Assembly (NCBI RefSeq): GCF_020037015.1
Contig: NZ_JAIQDE010000034.1
Coordinates: 22,107-86,106 of the forward strand
From: Corallococcus sp. AS-1-6
GTDB taxonomy: Bacteria > Myxococcota > Myxococcia > Myxococcales > Myxococcaceae
Direction of reading: 5' to 3'
DNA: 64,000 bases
In this document: piece by piece, positions 41,029 to 49,279 of the stretch
Layout of the letters: every line of letters starts with the position of its first letter
Numbering within the stretch: position 1 is the first letter of the stretch
Translations under genes and position numbers: made by a program
The notes under the pieces: model-generated
What the model saw: only the letters and a program-made list of their open reading frames with translations
Databases searched by the model: none
Told to the model about the DNA's origin: nothing

Positions 41029-41585
41029 GGGAGGTCTTTCTCGGAGCGGGGGTAGACGAACAGCGTCGCCGCCTTGTCCGGCAGGTTGATGGCGCCAACG
41101 GCCCGGAAGCCGGCGGCGGAGAAGGCGCGCAGCGAGGGCGCGTTGCGTGAGTCCGGTTCGGCCACCACCCGGGTGCAGTCGGGGTCCGCGGCGAGCAGCC
41201 CCTCCGCCACCGCGCGCAGCAGCGAGCGGCCCAGGCCGCGCCCGGTGCCGCCCAACTCGCCAATGGCCACGTGGACGCCCAGGTCGTGGGGCCGCTGCGC
41301 GTAGTGCCCGGCCAGCCGGTCGCGCGCCACGCGGTAGAGCTCCAGGTACGCGAGCGCAACGCCGTCCCGCTCGAGCATGCACGGCAGCGAGTGCGTCCCC
41401 GCCAACTGCCGCTCCAGCTCCGCGCGCCAGCGGTCCTCCGGCCAGGCCTGCTTCCAGAACTCGGCCACGTGCGGCGCGCGCATCCACCGCACCAGGCGCT
41501 CCAGGTCCTCGGAGACGCTCGCGGGCCTGAGCCGCCACGGCGCGGGGAGGTGGGGCAGCGGGGGGCCAGGAACGTCCACGCTCAT
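41025..41585 (-). CDS. GNAT N-acetyltransferase (IucB/RhbD-like)
   Basis: 186-aa acyltransferase of the siderophore GNAT family, expected to acetylate (or acylate) the hydroxylamine to the hydroxamate. WRLRPASVSEDLERLVRWM leads in, followed by VAEFWKQAW, AYLELYRVARDRLA and the acetyl-CoA loop region LGGTGRGLGRSLLRAV (GxGxG-like) with VAEPDSRNAPSLRAFSAAGF. Starts at 41585 overlapping the upstream stop by 4 bp and ends overlapping the hydroxylase start. Confidence 0.9.
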   Translation of the reverse strand: MSVDVPGPPLPHLPAPWRLRPASVSEDLERLVRWMRAPHVAEFWKQAWPEDRWRAELERQLAGTHSLPCMLERDGVALAYLELYRVARDRLAGHYAQRPHDLGVHVAIGELGGTGRGLGRSLLRAVAEGLLAADPDCTRVVAEPDSRNAPSLRAFSAAGFRAVGAINLPDKAATLFVYPRSEKDLP

Positions 41586-43366
41586 CGCCGGGCCTCGCGC
41601 AGGGGGTTGGGCGCGTCGAGGTAGACGGACTGCGCGTCCAGCGGCGCGAGCACCTCGTCGATGCCGTGCAGCCGGGTGAGCAGGTTGCTCTTGGTGGGGA
41701 GGATGTCCGCCTCCAGCCACCGGCGCGCCAGCCGGTCCCCCGAGGGGCCCGCGGCGGCCAGCGACGGCAGCGCGTCGCGGAGCCGGCCCGCCATCACCCC
41801 GAGCAGCCGGCGCTCGTCGCCCAGCCCTTCGGAGCCCAGGCAGCCCACGACCGCGAGGGCCTGGTTTCGCAGCAGGTAGTAGGAGAGCCGCTCGTCGACG
41901 AGGGCGTCGTCCACCACGGCCAGCGTGGAGGCGTCCACGCCCAGCAGCCGCAGCAGCCGGGGCAGGTGCGACGAGGCCAGGTAGTAGCCCTGGTTGTCAC
42001 GGAACGCGGAGCCCACGACGCGGCCCCGGTCATCCAACTGCACCAGCGTGTTCTGCTGGTGCGCCTCAAGGCCGATGCCGGTGGACGCGTACAGGTGCAG
42101 CATGGGGACCAGCACGCGGTCCGTGTAGTCGGCCACCCACGCCTCCGCGGCGCCCGGGCCCAGCGCGGCCACGCTCGTGCCCAGCATGCTGCGCCCCAGC
42201 CCCGGGCGCGGCGCCACCAGGCCCACGAGGCAGCGCAGGGTCGCGACGCGCGACGGCACCTCGCGCACCGCCACGTCCAGGCCCGTCACCTCCGGCCCTC
42301 CGGGCCGCGACGGCTCGTCCACCGCCAGCCAGGACGGGTCCTTCACGATGGAGAAGGACGGGTGCGCGGCGGTGGTGGCGCTCGCGTAGCCCGCGTCCAG
42401 CAGCCGGTGGATCTCCAGGCCGCGGCGCAGCTCCGTGCGGGTGGACTCCCGGCGGGAGTTGGTCAGCCGCAGGCCCAGCGACAGCTTCAGCATCACCGGC
42501 ATGTCCGGGCGGTAGACGGTGCGCACGCTCGACGTGGCCCACCAGCGCGGCCCCCGCTCGCCCAGCGGCGTCAGCAGGCCCGCTTCAATGAGCGCCGCGA
42601 CGCGCGGCCGGCGGAGCACGTCCCGGGCCTGCCACGGGTGGGCGGGCACCAGCACCCGGCCGTCGTCACGGGGGCACTCCGCAAGGTCCGCCATCAGCGC
42701 CACCATGTCCCGCCCCGCCAGCGACGGCGCGCCCGCCACCGCGTCGTGGGACACCACAGAGGGATGCGCGGCGAACCAGTGCAGCCGGAACGAGCCCCGG
42801 AGCTCCGGGGAGAAGTCCGCGCTGTCCGTGGAGGACAGCCCGTCCCGGCTCTTGGGGGCCGGGTGGTGCAGGTGGCCCAGCAGCAGCGCCTGCTCGGCGT
42901 CCAGGAAGCCGTCCACCCCGGCCGGCGGCTGGGGCCGGGCGCGGCGGTGGCCCACGAAGTCCGTCACCCGGCGCACGGACTCGGCCGTGCGCTCCACCAA
43001 GTCCGCGACCTGGCCCGCGGGGATGCCACCCCGGCGGGCGGCGCCACCGCGCAGCGCGGCCTCATGCGCCACCAGCGCCACGGCGAGCACGGGGTCCGCC
43101 CGCGTCGCGCCGCCCGGTCCCTCCAGGGACACCGGCCCGAAGCGGTGCCAGCCGCTCGGAGAGCAGTGGGTCACCTCGGTGGTGAGCGCGAGCCCCGACC
43201 CGGGCAGGGACACGCGCAGCGGCCCCGGGCGCACGGGGGTATGGGTCTCCATGAGCCAGCAGCGCAGCAGCGCCTCCAGGTGGGCGTGCTCCGCGGACAG
43301 GCGCGCGTCCGCGTGCTCCAGCGGATCCACGGCGGGGGAGGGCGTCAGGGCAAGGGCGGTGCTCAC
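41582..43366 (-). CDS. IucA/IucC family NIS siderophore synthetase (first, RhbC-like)
   Basis: 594-aa NIS synthetase, the more divergent of the two. LVPAHPWQARDVLRRPRVAA near residue 240 holds the family HPWQ, followed by SSVRTVYRPDMPVMLKLSL (ATP-binding strand), ITNSRR-like LRLTNSRRESTR, GIGLEAHQQNTLVQLDD near residue 425 and a ferric-reductase-like FhuF-type C-terminus ending in KSNLLTRLHGIDE. GTG start at 43366 overlaps the decarboxylase stop. By position it corresponds to RhbC. Confidence 0.9.
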   Translation of the reverse strand: MSTALALTPSPAVDPLEHADARLSAEHAHLEALLRCWLMETHTPVRPGPLRVSLPGSGLALTTEVTHCSPSGWHRFGPVSLEGPGGATRADPVLAVALVAHEAALRGGAARRGGIPAGQVADLVERTAESVRRVTDFVGHRRARPQPPAGVDGFLDAEQALLLGHLHHPAPKSRDGLSSTDSADFSPELRGSFRLHWFAAHPSVVSHDAVAGAPSLAGRDMVALMADLAECPRDDGRVLVPAHPWQARDVLRRPRVAALIEAGLLTPLGERGPRWWATSSVRTVYRPDMPVMLKLSLGLRLTNSRRESTRTELRRGLEIHRLLDAGYASATTAAHPSFSIVKDPSWLAVDEPSRPGGPEVTGLDVAVREVPSRVATLRCLVGLVAPRPGLGRSMLGTSVAALGPGAAEAWVADYTDRVLVPMLHLYASTGIGLEAHQQNTLVQLDDRGRVVGSAFRDNQGYYLASSHLPRLLRLLGVDASTLAVVDDALVDERLSYYLLRNQALAVVGCLGSEGLGDERRLLGVMAGRLRDALPSLAAAGPSGDRLARRWLEADILPTKSNLLTRLHGIDEVLAPLDAQSVYLDAPNPLREARR

Positions 43367-44928
43367 GCGGCCCCCTTCTGGAAGCGCGGCGACAGGGCGC
43401 GGCCGGCTTCGAGGACGGTGTGCACGAGGGCGTCGATGTCCTCGGGCGTGGTGGTGGGGTTGAGGAGGGTGAACTTCAGGCAGACGCGCTCCGGTGAGCC
43501 CGGCCCGTCCAGGCGCACGGCGGTGCGGCCGATGAGCGCGGTCCCGGTCTCCAGGAGGCGGCGGCGCAGGGCGCCGTTGATCTCATCCTCGCGGGACGGG
43601 GCCTCCGGGACGCGGTAGCGGAAGACGACGGTGGTCAGCTCGGCGGGGGCCACCAGCTCCAGCTCCGGCTCCGCCAGGATGCGCGCCTCGGCGTGGCGGG
43701 CCAGGTCGTGGCAGGTGTCCACCATGTCGCCCAGGCCCCGGCGCCCGTGCGCCAGCAGCGTGGCGGCGACCTTCACCGCGTCCGGCCGGCGCGTCGTCTG
43801 GAGGCTGCGGCCCAGCAGGCCGTCATAGCCCGCCTCCGAGTCGTCCTCCGGGTTGAGGTAGGCGACCTGCCGGTCCAGCGCGGCGAAGGCTTTGGCGTCG
43901 GAGACCAGCAGCACGCTGGTGGCGGCGGGCTGCCAGCCCAGCTTGTGCAGGTCCAGGGTGAGGGAGTCCGCCCGCGAGACGCCGTCCAGCCGGCCCTTGA
44001 GCCGCTCGGAGAACAGCGCGCCGAAGCCGTAGGCCGCGTCCACGTGCAGCCAGACGCCGTGCTCGGCGGCGATGTCCGCGATGGCGTGCAGCGGATCCAC
44101 GCTGCCGAAGTCCGTGGTGCCCGCCGTGGCCACGATGGCCAGCGGGGTGTGCTCCGGCGGCAGCTCCCGCAGGAGGGCCGCCAGCGCGTCCGGGCGGATG
44201 CACCGGCGCGAGTCCGTGGGCACCGGCCGCACGGCGTTCTCGCCCAGCCCCAGGGCCGCGCAGGCCCGGTGCACGGAGAAGTGCGCCAGCTCCGAGCACA
44301 GCACCACCGGGCCCGGCAGCGCGGCCACGCCCTGCCGGCGCGTGTCGATGCCCCGGCGCAGCGCCGCCGCGTCCCGGGCCAGCATCAGGCCCATCAGGTT
44401 GGACATGGAGCCGCCCGGGGTGAGCACCCCGTCCGCCCGGGCGGAGAGCCCGGCCAGCCCCAGGAGTCCCTGGATCAGCCAGCGCTCGATGGCGATGGCG
44501 GAGGGCCCGGAGTCATACGTGTCCAGCGACGCGTTGCTCGCGCTGGCCAGCGCGTCCGCGGCCACCGCGACCGCCAGGGGAGGCGGTTGCAGGTGCGCGA
44601 CCGCGTGCGCGTGTGACAGGTGCAGCCCGTACTCCACGAGCACCCGCCCCAGCCGGGCCAGCGCCGCCTCCGCGCCCATGCCCTCCTCGGGGATGCCGTC
44701 CCCGCCCAGCGCCGCGCGGGCGGCGGCGAGCACGTCCTCCGGAGCCCCGGCGCGCAGCGGGCCCGAGGGCCACCGCGCGACGGCCAGCGCGCTGCCCACC
44801 GCCCCCGTCAGGGCCGCCGTCACCGCGGCCAGGCCCTCTCGGGACCCCGCCAGCACCGACGACGGGCGCCGCGGCCAGCGAGGAGGCATGTCTGCCCCTC
44901 GCGTTCCCTGCTCAGTCTCTGTCTGCAT
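43363..44928 (-). CDS. PLP-dependent group II decarboxylase (RhbB/DesA-like)
   Basis: 521-aa decarboxylase of the L-2,4-diaminobutyrate/lysine family that makes the diamine (1,3-diaminopropane or cadaverine) for the siderophore. LTPGGSMSNLMGLMLARDAA, SELAHFSVHRACAALGLG, VATAGTTDFGSVDPL, LHVDAAYGFGALFS and Schiff-base K329 in LDLHKLGWQPAATSVLL are present. An inner ATG at 44889 is an alternative start. First gene of the six-gene operon. The aminotransferase RhbA, which makes diaminobutyrate in rhizobactin clusters, is missing here, leaving substrate choice open. Confidence 0.9.
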   Translation of the reverse strand: MQTETEQGTRGADMPPRWPRRPSSVLAGSREGLAAVTAALTGAVGSALAVARWPSGPLRAGAPEDVLAAARAALGGDGIPEEGMGAEAALARLGRVLVEYGLHLSHAHAVAHLQPPPLAVAVAADALASASNASLDTYDSGPSAIAIERWLIQGLLGLAGLSARADGVLTPGGSMSNLMGLMLARDAAALRRGIDTRRQGVAALPGPVVLCSELAHFSVHRACAALGLGENAVRPVPTDSRRCIRPDALAALLRELPPEHTPLAIVATAGTTDFGSVDPLHAIADIAAEHGVWLHVDAAYGFGALFSERLKGRLDGVSRADSLTLDLHKLGWQPAATSVLLVSDAKAFAALDRQVAYLNPEDDSEAGYDGLLGRSLQTTRRPDAVKVAATLLAHGRRGLGDMVDTCHDLARHAEARILAEPELELVAPAELTTVVFRYRVPEAPSREDEINGALRRRLLETGTALIGRTAVRLDGPGSPERVCLKFTLLNPTTTPEDIDALVHTVLEAGRALSPRFQKGAA

Positions 44929-45065
44929 GGTTCTGCTGTCTCCAGTCTTGGATTGGATGCGGTGTATTGCCGCCAGCGCATGGACATGCGCCGGGCGGCG
45001 GAGGGGCTGGACTCACGTCTTGGATAGGCCGCGGACACACCTCGGCCGTGGCCGCACAGGCATGG

Positions 45066-45083
45066 CCAGACATGGATGTCTGG
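45066..45083. promoter_or_regulatory. Palindrome upstream of siderophore operon
   Basis: CCAGACAT and ATGTCTGG around a GG centre form a perfect 18-bp dyad, 138 bp upstream of the decarboxylase start. It may be an operator, but no regulator is recognisable for it. Confidence 0.4.
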
Positions 45084-45350
45084 GTACACCCCGGCCCTCC
45101 GGGGCGGACGGTGCCGTCACGGCGGGGATGAATCAGCGGAGCAGTGTGGCTGTATGGGGTTGGGGCCCTGGCGCGCGCAAAGCCGCGTCAGCCCACCCGT
45201 TCTGGGAGGAGAAGGAGGGTCCTTGAGATGTCACCTGGAGCAGCGTCGGGGTTGAGACAGACATGCAACGGCATCCGCCCGCCGCCTGGAGCCACGGCTC
45301 CCGGACCCGACGTGCACGGATGTGTCACAAATTTATTTACTCATGAAATT

Positions 45351-45369
45351 GATGATGATTCTCAAAATC
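45351..45369. promoter_or_regulatory. Fur box upstream of siderophore biosynthesis operon
   Basis: GATGATGATTCTCAAAATC matches 14 of 19 positions of the Fur consensus and sits in the most AT-rich stretch of the window. It lies 423 bp ahead of the decarboxylase start on the minus strand, which implies a long leader, and 277 bp ahead of the NorR-like gene on the plus strand; the siderophore operon is the more likely target. Confidence 0.6.
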
Positions 45370-45568
45370 ATGTACTGATGGGGCTGGAGTATCCGGATGA
45401 TCCAATGCTTGTCAACAAGATGTTTTCCGGGGTTTGTCTTCTTATGCCGATACCTGGATGTAGCGGACGGGCTGGACCGCGTGTCTGTATCGGCCGGGCT
45501 GGGCAGGTGAGGGGGCACGCGGTCCCCGCCCTGGCCGCTGGTCCGGGCGTGGGGCTCCGGTGGTGGGC

Positions 45569-45606
45569 AACGAAATCCCGGTGCCGGGCGCACTGCAATT
45601 TCGGTG
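45569..45606. promoter_or_regulatory. Palindromic activator site, copy B
   Basis: The same 16-bp half-sites as copy A: AACGAAATCCCGGTGC (45569-45584) and CACTGCAATTTCGGTG (45591-45606), with a 6-bp spacer instead of 7. A TATTAT at 45613-45618 could be a -10 element just downstream, so bound activator would overlap the promoter of its own gene, consistent with autorepression as for NorR. Confidence 0.72.
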
Positions 45607-45627
45607 GTCCGCTATTATCGCTGGTCC

Positions 45628-47220
45628 ATGGCGGATGAACTGATGGGGCGTCAGCCGGAGGTCTCGCAGGACGCCCGGGAGCTGGTCGAGCTGGCCACCA
45701 CCGAGGAGGGGGTGGGCGAGCTGCTGCGCCGTGGGCTGGACTGGGTGTCGCGCGTGGTGCCCTTCGACCTGGCCACGCTGTTCCTCCTCAAGGAGGGGCG
45801 GCTGGAGGCGGTGGCGGCGCGGGGCCCGCTCGCCAACCAGGCGGTGCGCAAGCACTCGCTGCGGCTGGCGGACTTCCCGTCCCTGAAGCAGGCGCTGGAG
45901 ACGCGGCGGGCGCGGGCCTTCACGGAGGAGGACCACTCGCACGGGGATGGCGACCCGTTCGACGGCGTGCTGGATCTGCCCTCGGGGCACTCGTGCATGG
46001 TGGTGCCGCTGTGCGCGGGGGAGCGCTGCTACGGCGTGCTGACGTTGGACCGCGTGCAGTGTGAGACGTACGCGCAGCCGGTGGTGGACCTGGTGGAGGT
46101 CTACGGCCAGATGCTGGCCACGGCGCTCCAGGGCGCGGAGCAGCGCGCCACGGCGGAGCGGCTGCACCGCCAGGACCACGAGCACGCGAAGCTGCTGGAG
46201 TCGCAGTTGGGCGGGGACTCGGAAGGCATCCTGGAGACGTCCTTGAGTCCGGTGATGCGCGACCTGTCCCGCCGCGCGCGGCAGGTGGCGGAGACGGACA
46301 CGCCGGTGCTGATCACGGGCGAGACGGGCACGGGCAAGGAGCGGCTGGCGCGGGCCATCCACCGCTGGAGCGCGCGGGCGGATCAGCCCTTCGTGTCGCT
46401 CAACTGCGCGGCGATCCCGGCGGGCCTGCTGGAGAGCGAGCTGTTCGGCCACGTGAAGGGGGCCTTCACCGGCGCGAACCGCGACCGGGCGGGCCGCTTC
46501 CAGATGGCGCACGGAGGCACGCTGCTCCTGGACGAGATTGGCGAGCTGCCGGTGGAGCTTCAGGCGAAGCTGTTGCGCGCGCTCCAGGAGAAGACGTTCG
46601 AGCCGGTGGGCAGCGACAAGACGGTGCGGGCGGACGTGCGCATCCTCGCGGCGACGCACGTGGACCTGCACCAGGCCATCGCGCAGAAGCGCTTCCGCGA
46701 GGACCTCTTCTACCGGCTGAGCGTCTTCCCCTTGAGGCTGCCGCCCCTGCGCGAGCGGCGCGAGGACCTGCCGCAGCTCACCGTGTTCCTCCTGGAGGAG
46801 CAGGCGAAGCGCACGGGCCGGAGGGGCATGCGGGTGACGGCGTCAGGGCTGGCGCGGCTGGCGGCGTACGACTGGCCGGGCAACCTGCGCGAGCTGGCGA
46901 ACGCGCTGGAGCGCGCCACCATCCTCACGCGCGGCCAGGAGCTGACGGCGCAGTCCTTCGACCTGCCGACCGGCGAGCGCGCGCGGGAGGCGCCGGCGGA
47001 GGAGACCCCGGCGCCGCTGCCCGCGGGGGCGAAGGTGCCCACGCTGGCGGCGGTGCAGCGCGAGCACATCCTGCGGGTGCTCGCGCTCACCCGGGGCCGC
47101 GTCTACGGTGAAGGCGGCGCGGCGGCGCTGCTGGGGCTCAAGCCGTCCACGCTGCAGAGCCGGATGAAGAAGCTGGGCATCGAGCGGCTGGAGGGCTTCA
47201 CCGCCGTCGAGGACGTGTGA
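45628..47220 (+). CDS. NorR-like sigma54-dependent transcriptional activator
   Basis: 530-aa enhancer-binding protein: GAF domain (about 20-185), AAA+ domain (195-430) and Fis-type helix-turn-helix at the C-terminus ([20 protein letters not shown]). Walker A GETGTGKE begins at residue 231, and the sigma54-contact GAFTGA is at 278-283. In the GAF domain D109, D112, C123 and D141 align with the residues that hold the non-haem iron nitric-oxide sensor of E. coli NorR (D96, D99, C113, D131); the NorR regulatory arginines are not clearly matched. ATG 45628 was preferred over the GTG at 45604, which lies inside the palindromic operator. Confidence 0.92.
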   Translation: MADELMGRQPEVSQDARELVELATTEEGVGELLRRGLDWVSRVVPFDLATLFLLKEGRLEAVAARGPLANQAVRKHSLRLADFPSLKQALETRRARAFTEEDHSHGDGDPFDGVLDLPSGHSCMVVPLCAGERCYGVLTLDRVQCETYAQPVVDLVEVYGQMLATALQGAEQRATAERLHRQDHEHAKLLESQLGGDSEGILETSLSPVMRDLSRRARQVAETDTPVLITGETGTGKERLARAIHRWSARADQPFVSLNCAAIPAGLLESELFGHVKGAFTGANRDRAGRFQMAHGGTLLLDEIGELPVELQAKLLRALQEKTFEPVGSDKTVRADVRILAATHVDLHQAIAQKRFREDLFYRLSVFPLRLPPLRERREDLPQLTVFLLEEQAKRTGRRGMRVTASGLARLAAYDWPGNLRELANALERATILTRGQELTAQSFDLPTGERAREAPAEETPAPLPAGAKVPTLAAVQREHILRVLALTRGRVYGEGGAAALLGLKPSTLQSRMKKLGIERLEGFTAVEDV

Positions 47221-47227
47221 CGCGGGC

Positions 47228-47821
47228 TCAGTGCCAGCGGCTGTCCTCGCGGGCCTCGCGGCGGTCCTCGCGCGTCTCCTGGCGGTTCTGCGCCGTCTCC
47301 GTGCGGGCCAACTGGACCAGGTCGGCCAGGAGCATGCGCTTGCGGGAGAGGCTGCCGCTGTCCAGCCGGCCGTAGAGGGCGTTGAGCTCCTGGGCGATGG
47401 AGCGCGTCTGGCGCAGGGCGCGGGACTCCTGGCGGGCGTCGCGCACGTCGTCGCGGTGGTCCTTGCGGTCGTCGTAGCGGTAGCCGTCGTGGCGCACCTC
47501 GCGGGCGCTGGCGCGCGCCTCCTGCTTGTCCTGGGCCAGCTCGCGGCGGGTCTCGTTCAGCTCGGACGCCACGTAGCGGCGCACGTCCTCTTCCACCTGG
47601 AGCAGGTCGCGGCGCGCCGAGCGGCCACGGGCCGAGTCGTAGCGGGAGAGCAGCGACTCCACGTGGCGCAGGTCGTAGCGGTCATCCCGGGTCTCGCGCG
47701 CGTCCTGCCGCAGCTCCTGGCGGTCACGGACCTGCTCGCCGTGGTTGTTGCCGCGCGGGCCGTCCGCGTGGGCCAGGGCCGGGAGGGACAGCGCCATCGT
47801 TGCCAGCAGCCACTTCGACAT
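47228..47821 (-). CDS. Hypothetical exported highly charged protein
   Basis: 197-aa protein with signal peptide MSKWLLATMALSLPALAHA, then almost entirely Arg/Asp/Glu/Gln-rich helix with irregular heptad spacing, including repeats of RxxARETRDDRYDLR and QETREDRREAREDS type at both ends. This suggests an extended helix or coiled coil in the periplasm; no family was recognised. AAGGAG lies 6-7 nt ahead of ATG 47821. It is convergent with the NorR-like gene, 7 bp between stops. Confidence 0.72.
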   Translation of the reverse strand: MSKWLLATMALSLPALAHADGPRGNNHGEQVRDRQELRQDARETRDDRYDLRHVESLLSRYDSARGRSARRDLLQVEEDVRRYVASELNETRRELAQDKQEARASAREVRHDGYRYDDRKDHRDDVRDARQESRALRQTRSIAQELNALYGRLDSGSLSRKRMLLADLVQLARTETAQNRQETREDRREAREDSRWH

Positions 47822-47914
47822 GGGGGGCTCCTTCAAGTGCGTCGGATGCCCTGATGGACGCGGCTCGCCGCCGCGAATTCACGGCGGCGGAAGAGTCCCC
47901 GGTGGGAGCGAGGC

Positions 47915-49279
47915 CTACGACACCGCGGGTGCGGCCGGGCGCGGCGTGGAGGGCGCCACGGGGTAGTGGGCCTCCTTGCCGAAGGGCTGGTCGAACAGGT
48001 GCGGATCCGCCTGGCGCGAGCGGAAGAGGTCCACGATGTAGTTCATCCGCTGGTCCAGCTTGCTCCAGTCCCTCGCGGCGGTGCCCGTGAGGCTGTCGGG
48101 CGTCTTGTCCAGCCGGCCCAGGAGCGCCTTCAGCTTCGGGTCCTCGAGGGTGCGCAGGTGCGGCGGGAAGAGCGTGGACTCCATGCCGGCGGGGGGCGGC
48201 AGGTCGTTGCCCAGCTTCAGCGCGCCGCCGGGCACCGCGAGCTTCATCATGTGCTCGGTGGCGATGCCCCGGAACACGCCGGCCAGCTTGTCCACCAGCG
48301 GGTTGACCACCAGGTCCACCGCGCCCGACTTGATGGCGGCCCTGGCGGCGAGGTTGGCGGGGAAGGGCAGCGCGTTGGCGCCCGCTTCGATGCTCTGCTT
48401 GAGGATGTTGGCGAAGACCTGCTTCACCGGGGCGTTGAGCGCCTTCTCCACGAAGCCCTGGAGCTGGGTCTGCTCGTGCAGGCCCACGGTGTCGTTGGCC
48501 CGGAGCATCAGCTCGGCCTTCGTGTTCGGGTCCTTCTCGAACATGGCCTGCGCGTAGGTGCCGAAGGCCTCCTTGAGCAGCGGCTTGTCCGCGGGGAAGC
48601 CGTCCAGGTACTGCTGGAGCTTCGCGGGGTCCAACTGCGTGTCACCCTGGAAGGTCTCCACGAAGCGGGCGAACTCGTGGCCCACCTCGCGGAAGACGAA
48701 CTGGTTGCCGTCGCCAATGGCCTTGCTGACGGTGTCGAGCGCGTCCGCGCCGGCCTTGGCGATGTCGCCGGTGGGCATGGCGGGCAGGCCCAGCTTGCGC
48801 AGGAGGTCGTCCACCCTGGACATGGCCTCGCCCACGACGCCGCCGCCCTTGAGGACGTCCACGAAGGCCTTGGGCATGTCCTCCTGGCGGATGCTCACGC
48901 CGGCCTGCTTCGAGGCCCAGGTGGCGAAGGTGGACCAGTTGGCGTTCTCCTTGCCCAGCAGGGTGCCCATGGCGTCGGACAGGTCGTGGTAGCCCTGGGT
49001 GATGGCCAGGTTGCGCGCGACGGGGTCCTGCATCGCGGCGATGTTCGCCACGTCCGCGGCGGTGGGGTAGCTGCCCGGCGTGGGGCGCGGGCCGCCCTGC
49101 TGGGGGGCCGCGGCGGGGGTGGACAGGGCCACCGGGGCCTTCCGGGCCTTGGACGACTCGAAGAGGGAGGTCCCCTGGCTGGCGCCGGGCTTCACCTCGT
49201 TGCGGGGGCGCGGCGGGAGGGCCGGCTCCGGCGTGCGGGGCGTGGCGGTGGGGCGCGGGCCGATCTTCGGAGGAGTCAT
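47915..49279 (-). CDS. Hypothetical protein, large helical
   Basis: 454-aa protein with no recognised domain. The first 70 residues are Pro/Ala/Thr-rich and disordered; the rest is predicted helical, with segments such as YHDLSDAMGTLLGKEN, LLRKLGLPAMPTGDIAKAGADAL and AAIKSGAVDLVVNPLVDKLAG. There is no signal peptide or membrane span. Disordered N-terminus followed by a helical body is common in myxobacterial secreted or surface proteins. Its start overlaps the pxpC stop by 4 bp, so it is transcribed with the 5-oxoprolinase genes. Confidence 0.65.
   Translation of the reverse strand: MTPPKIGPRPTATPRTPEPALPPRPRNEVKPGASQGTSLFESSKARKAPVALSTPAAAPQQGGPRPTPGSYPTAADVANIAAMQDPVARNLAITQGYHDLSDAMGTLLGKENANWSTFATWASKQAGVSIRQEDMPKAFVDVLKGGGVVGEAMSRVDDLLRKLGLPAMPTGDIAKAGADALDTVSKAIGDGNQFVFREVGHEFARFVETFQGDTQLDPAKLQQYLDGFPADKPLLKEAFGTYAQAMFEKDPNTKAELMLRANDTVGLHEQTQLQGFVEKALNAPVKQVFANILKQSIEAGANALPFPANLAARAAIKSGAVDLVVNPLVDKLAGVFRGIATEHMMKLAVPGGALKLGNDLPPPAGMESTLFPPHLRTLEDPKLKALLGRLDKTPDSLTGTAARDWSKLDQRMNYIVDLFRSRQADPHLFDQPFGKEAHYPVAPSTPRPAAPAVS

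Larger units (their letters stand above)
44929..45627. other. Regulatory region between siderophore operon and NorR-like gene
   Basis: About 700 bp without a supported gene. It contains a direct repeat GTCTTGGAT(A/T)GG (44945-44956 and 45017-45028), a perfect 8-bp-arm palindrome (45066-45083), an unusually AT-rich Fur-like segment (45325-45375) and the activator site next to the NorR-like start. Short frames of 60-90 codons, including one over the AT-rich part, have no family pattern or ribosome site and look non-coding. Confidence 0.6.

Noticed and set aside
45333..45593. Small minus-strand frame of 86 codons over the Fur-box region
   Set aside because: No ribosome site, no family pattern, and it covers regulatory DNA.
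45569..45606. Copies A and B as insertion-sequence ends
   Set aside because: No transposase or target duplication; both copies lie in promoter regions and are internally palindromic.
45604..45627. GTG at 45604 as start of the NorR-like gene
   Set aside because: It lies in the palindromic operator and adds residues not seen in the family; ATG 45628 fits better.
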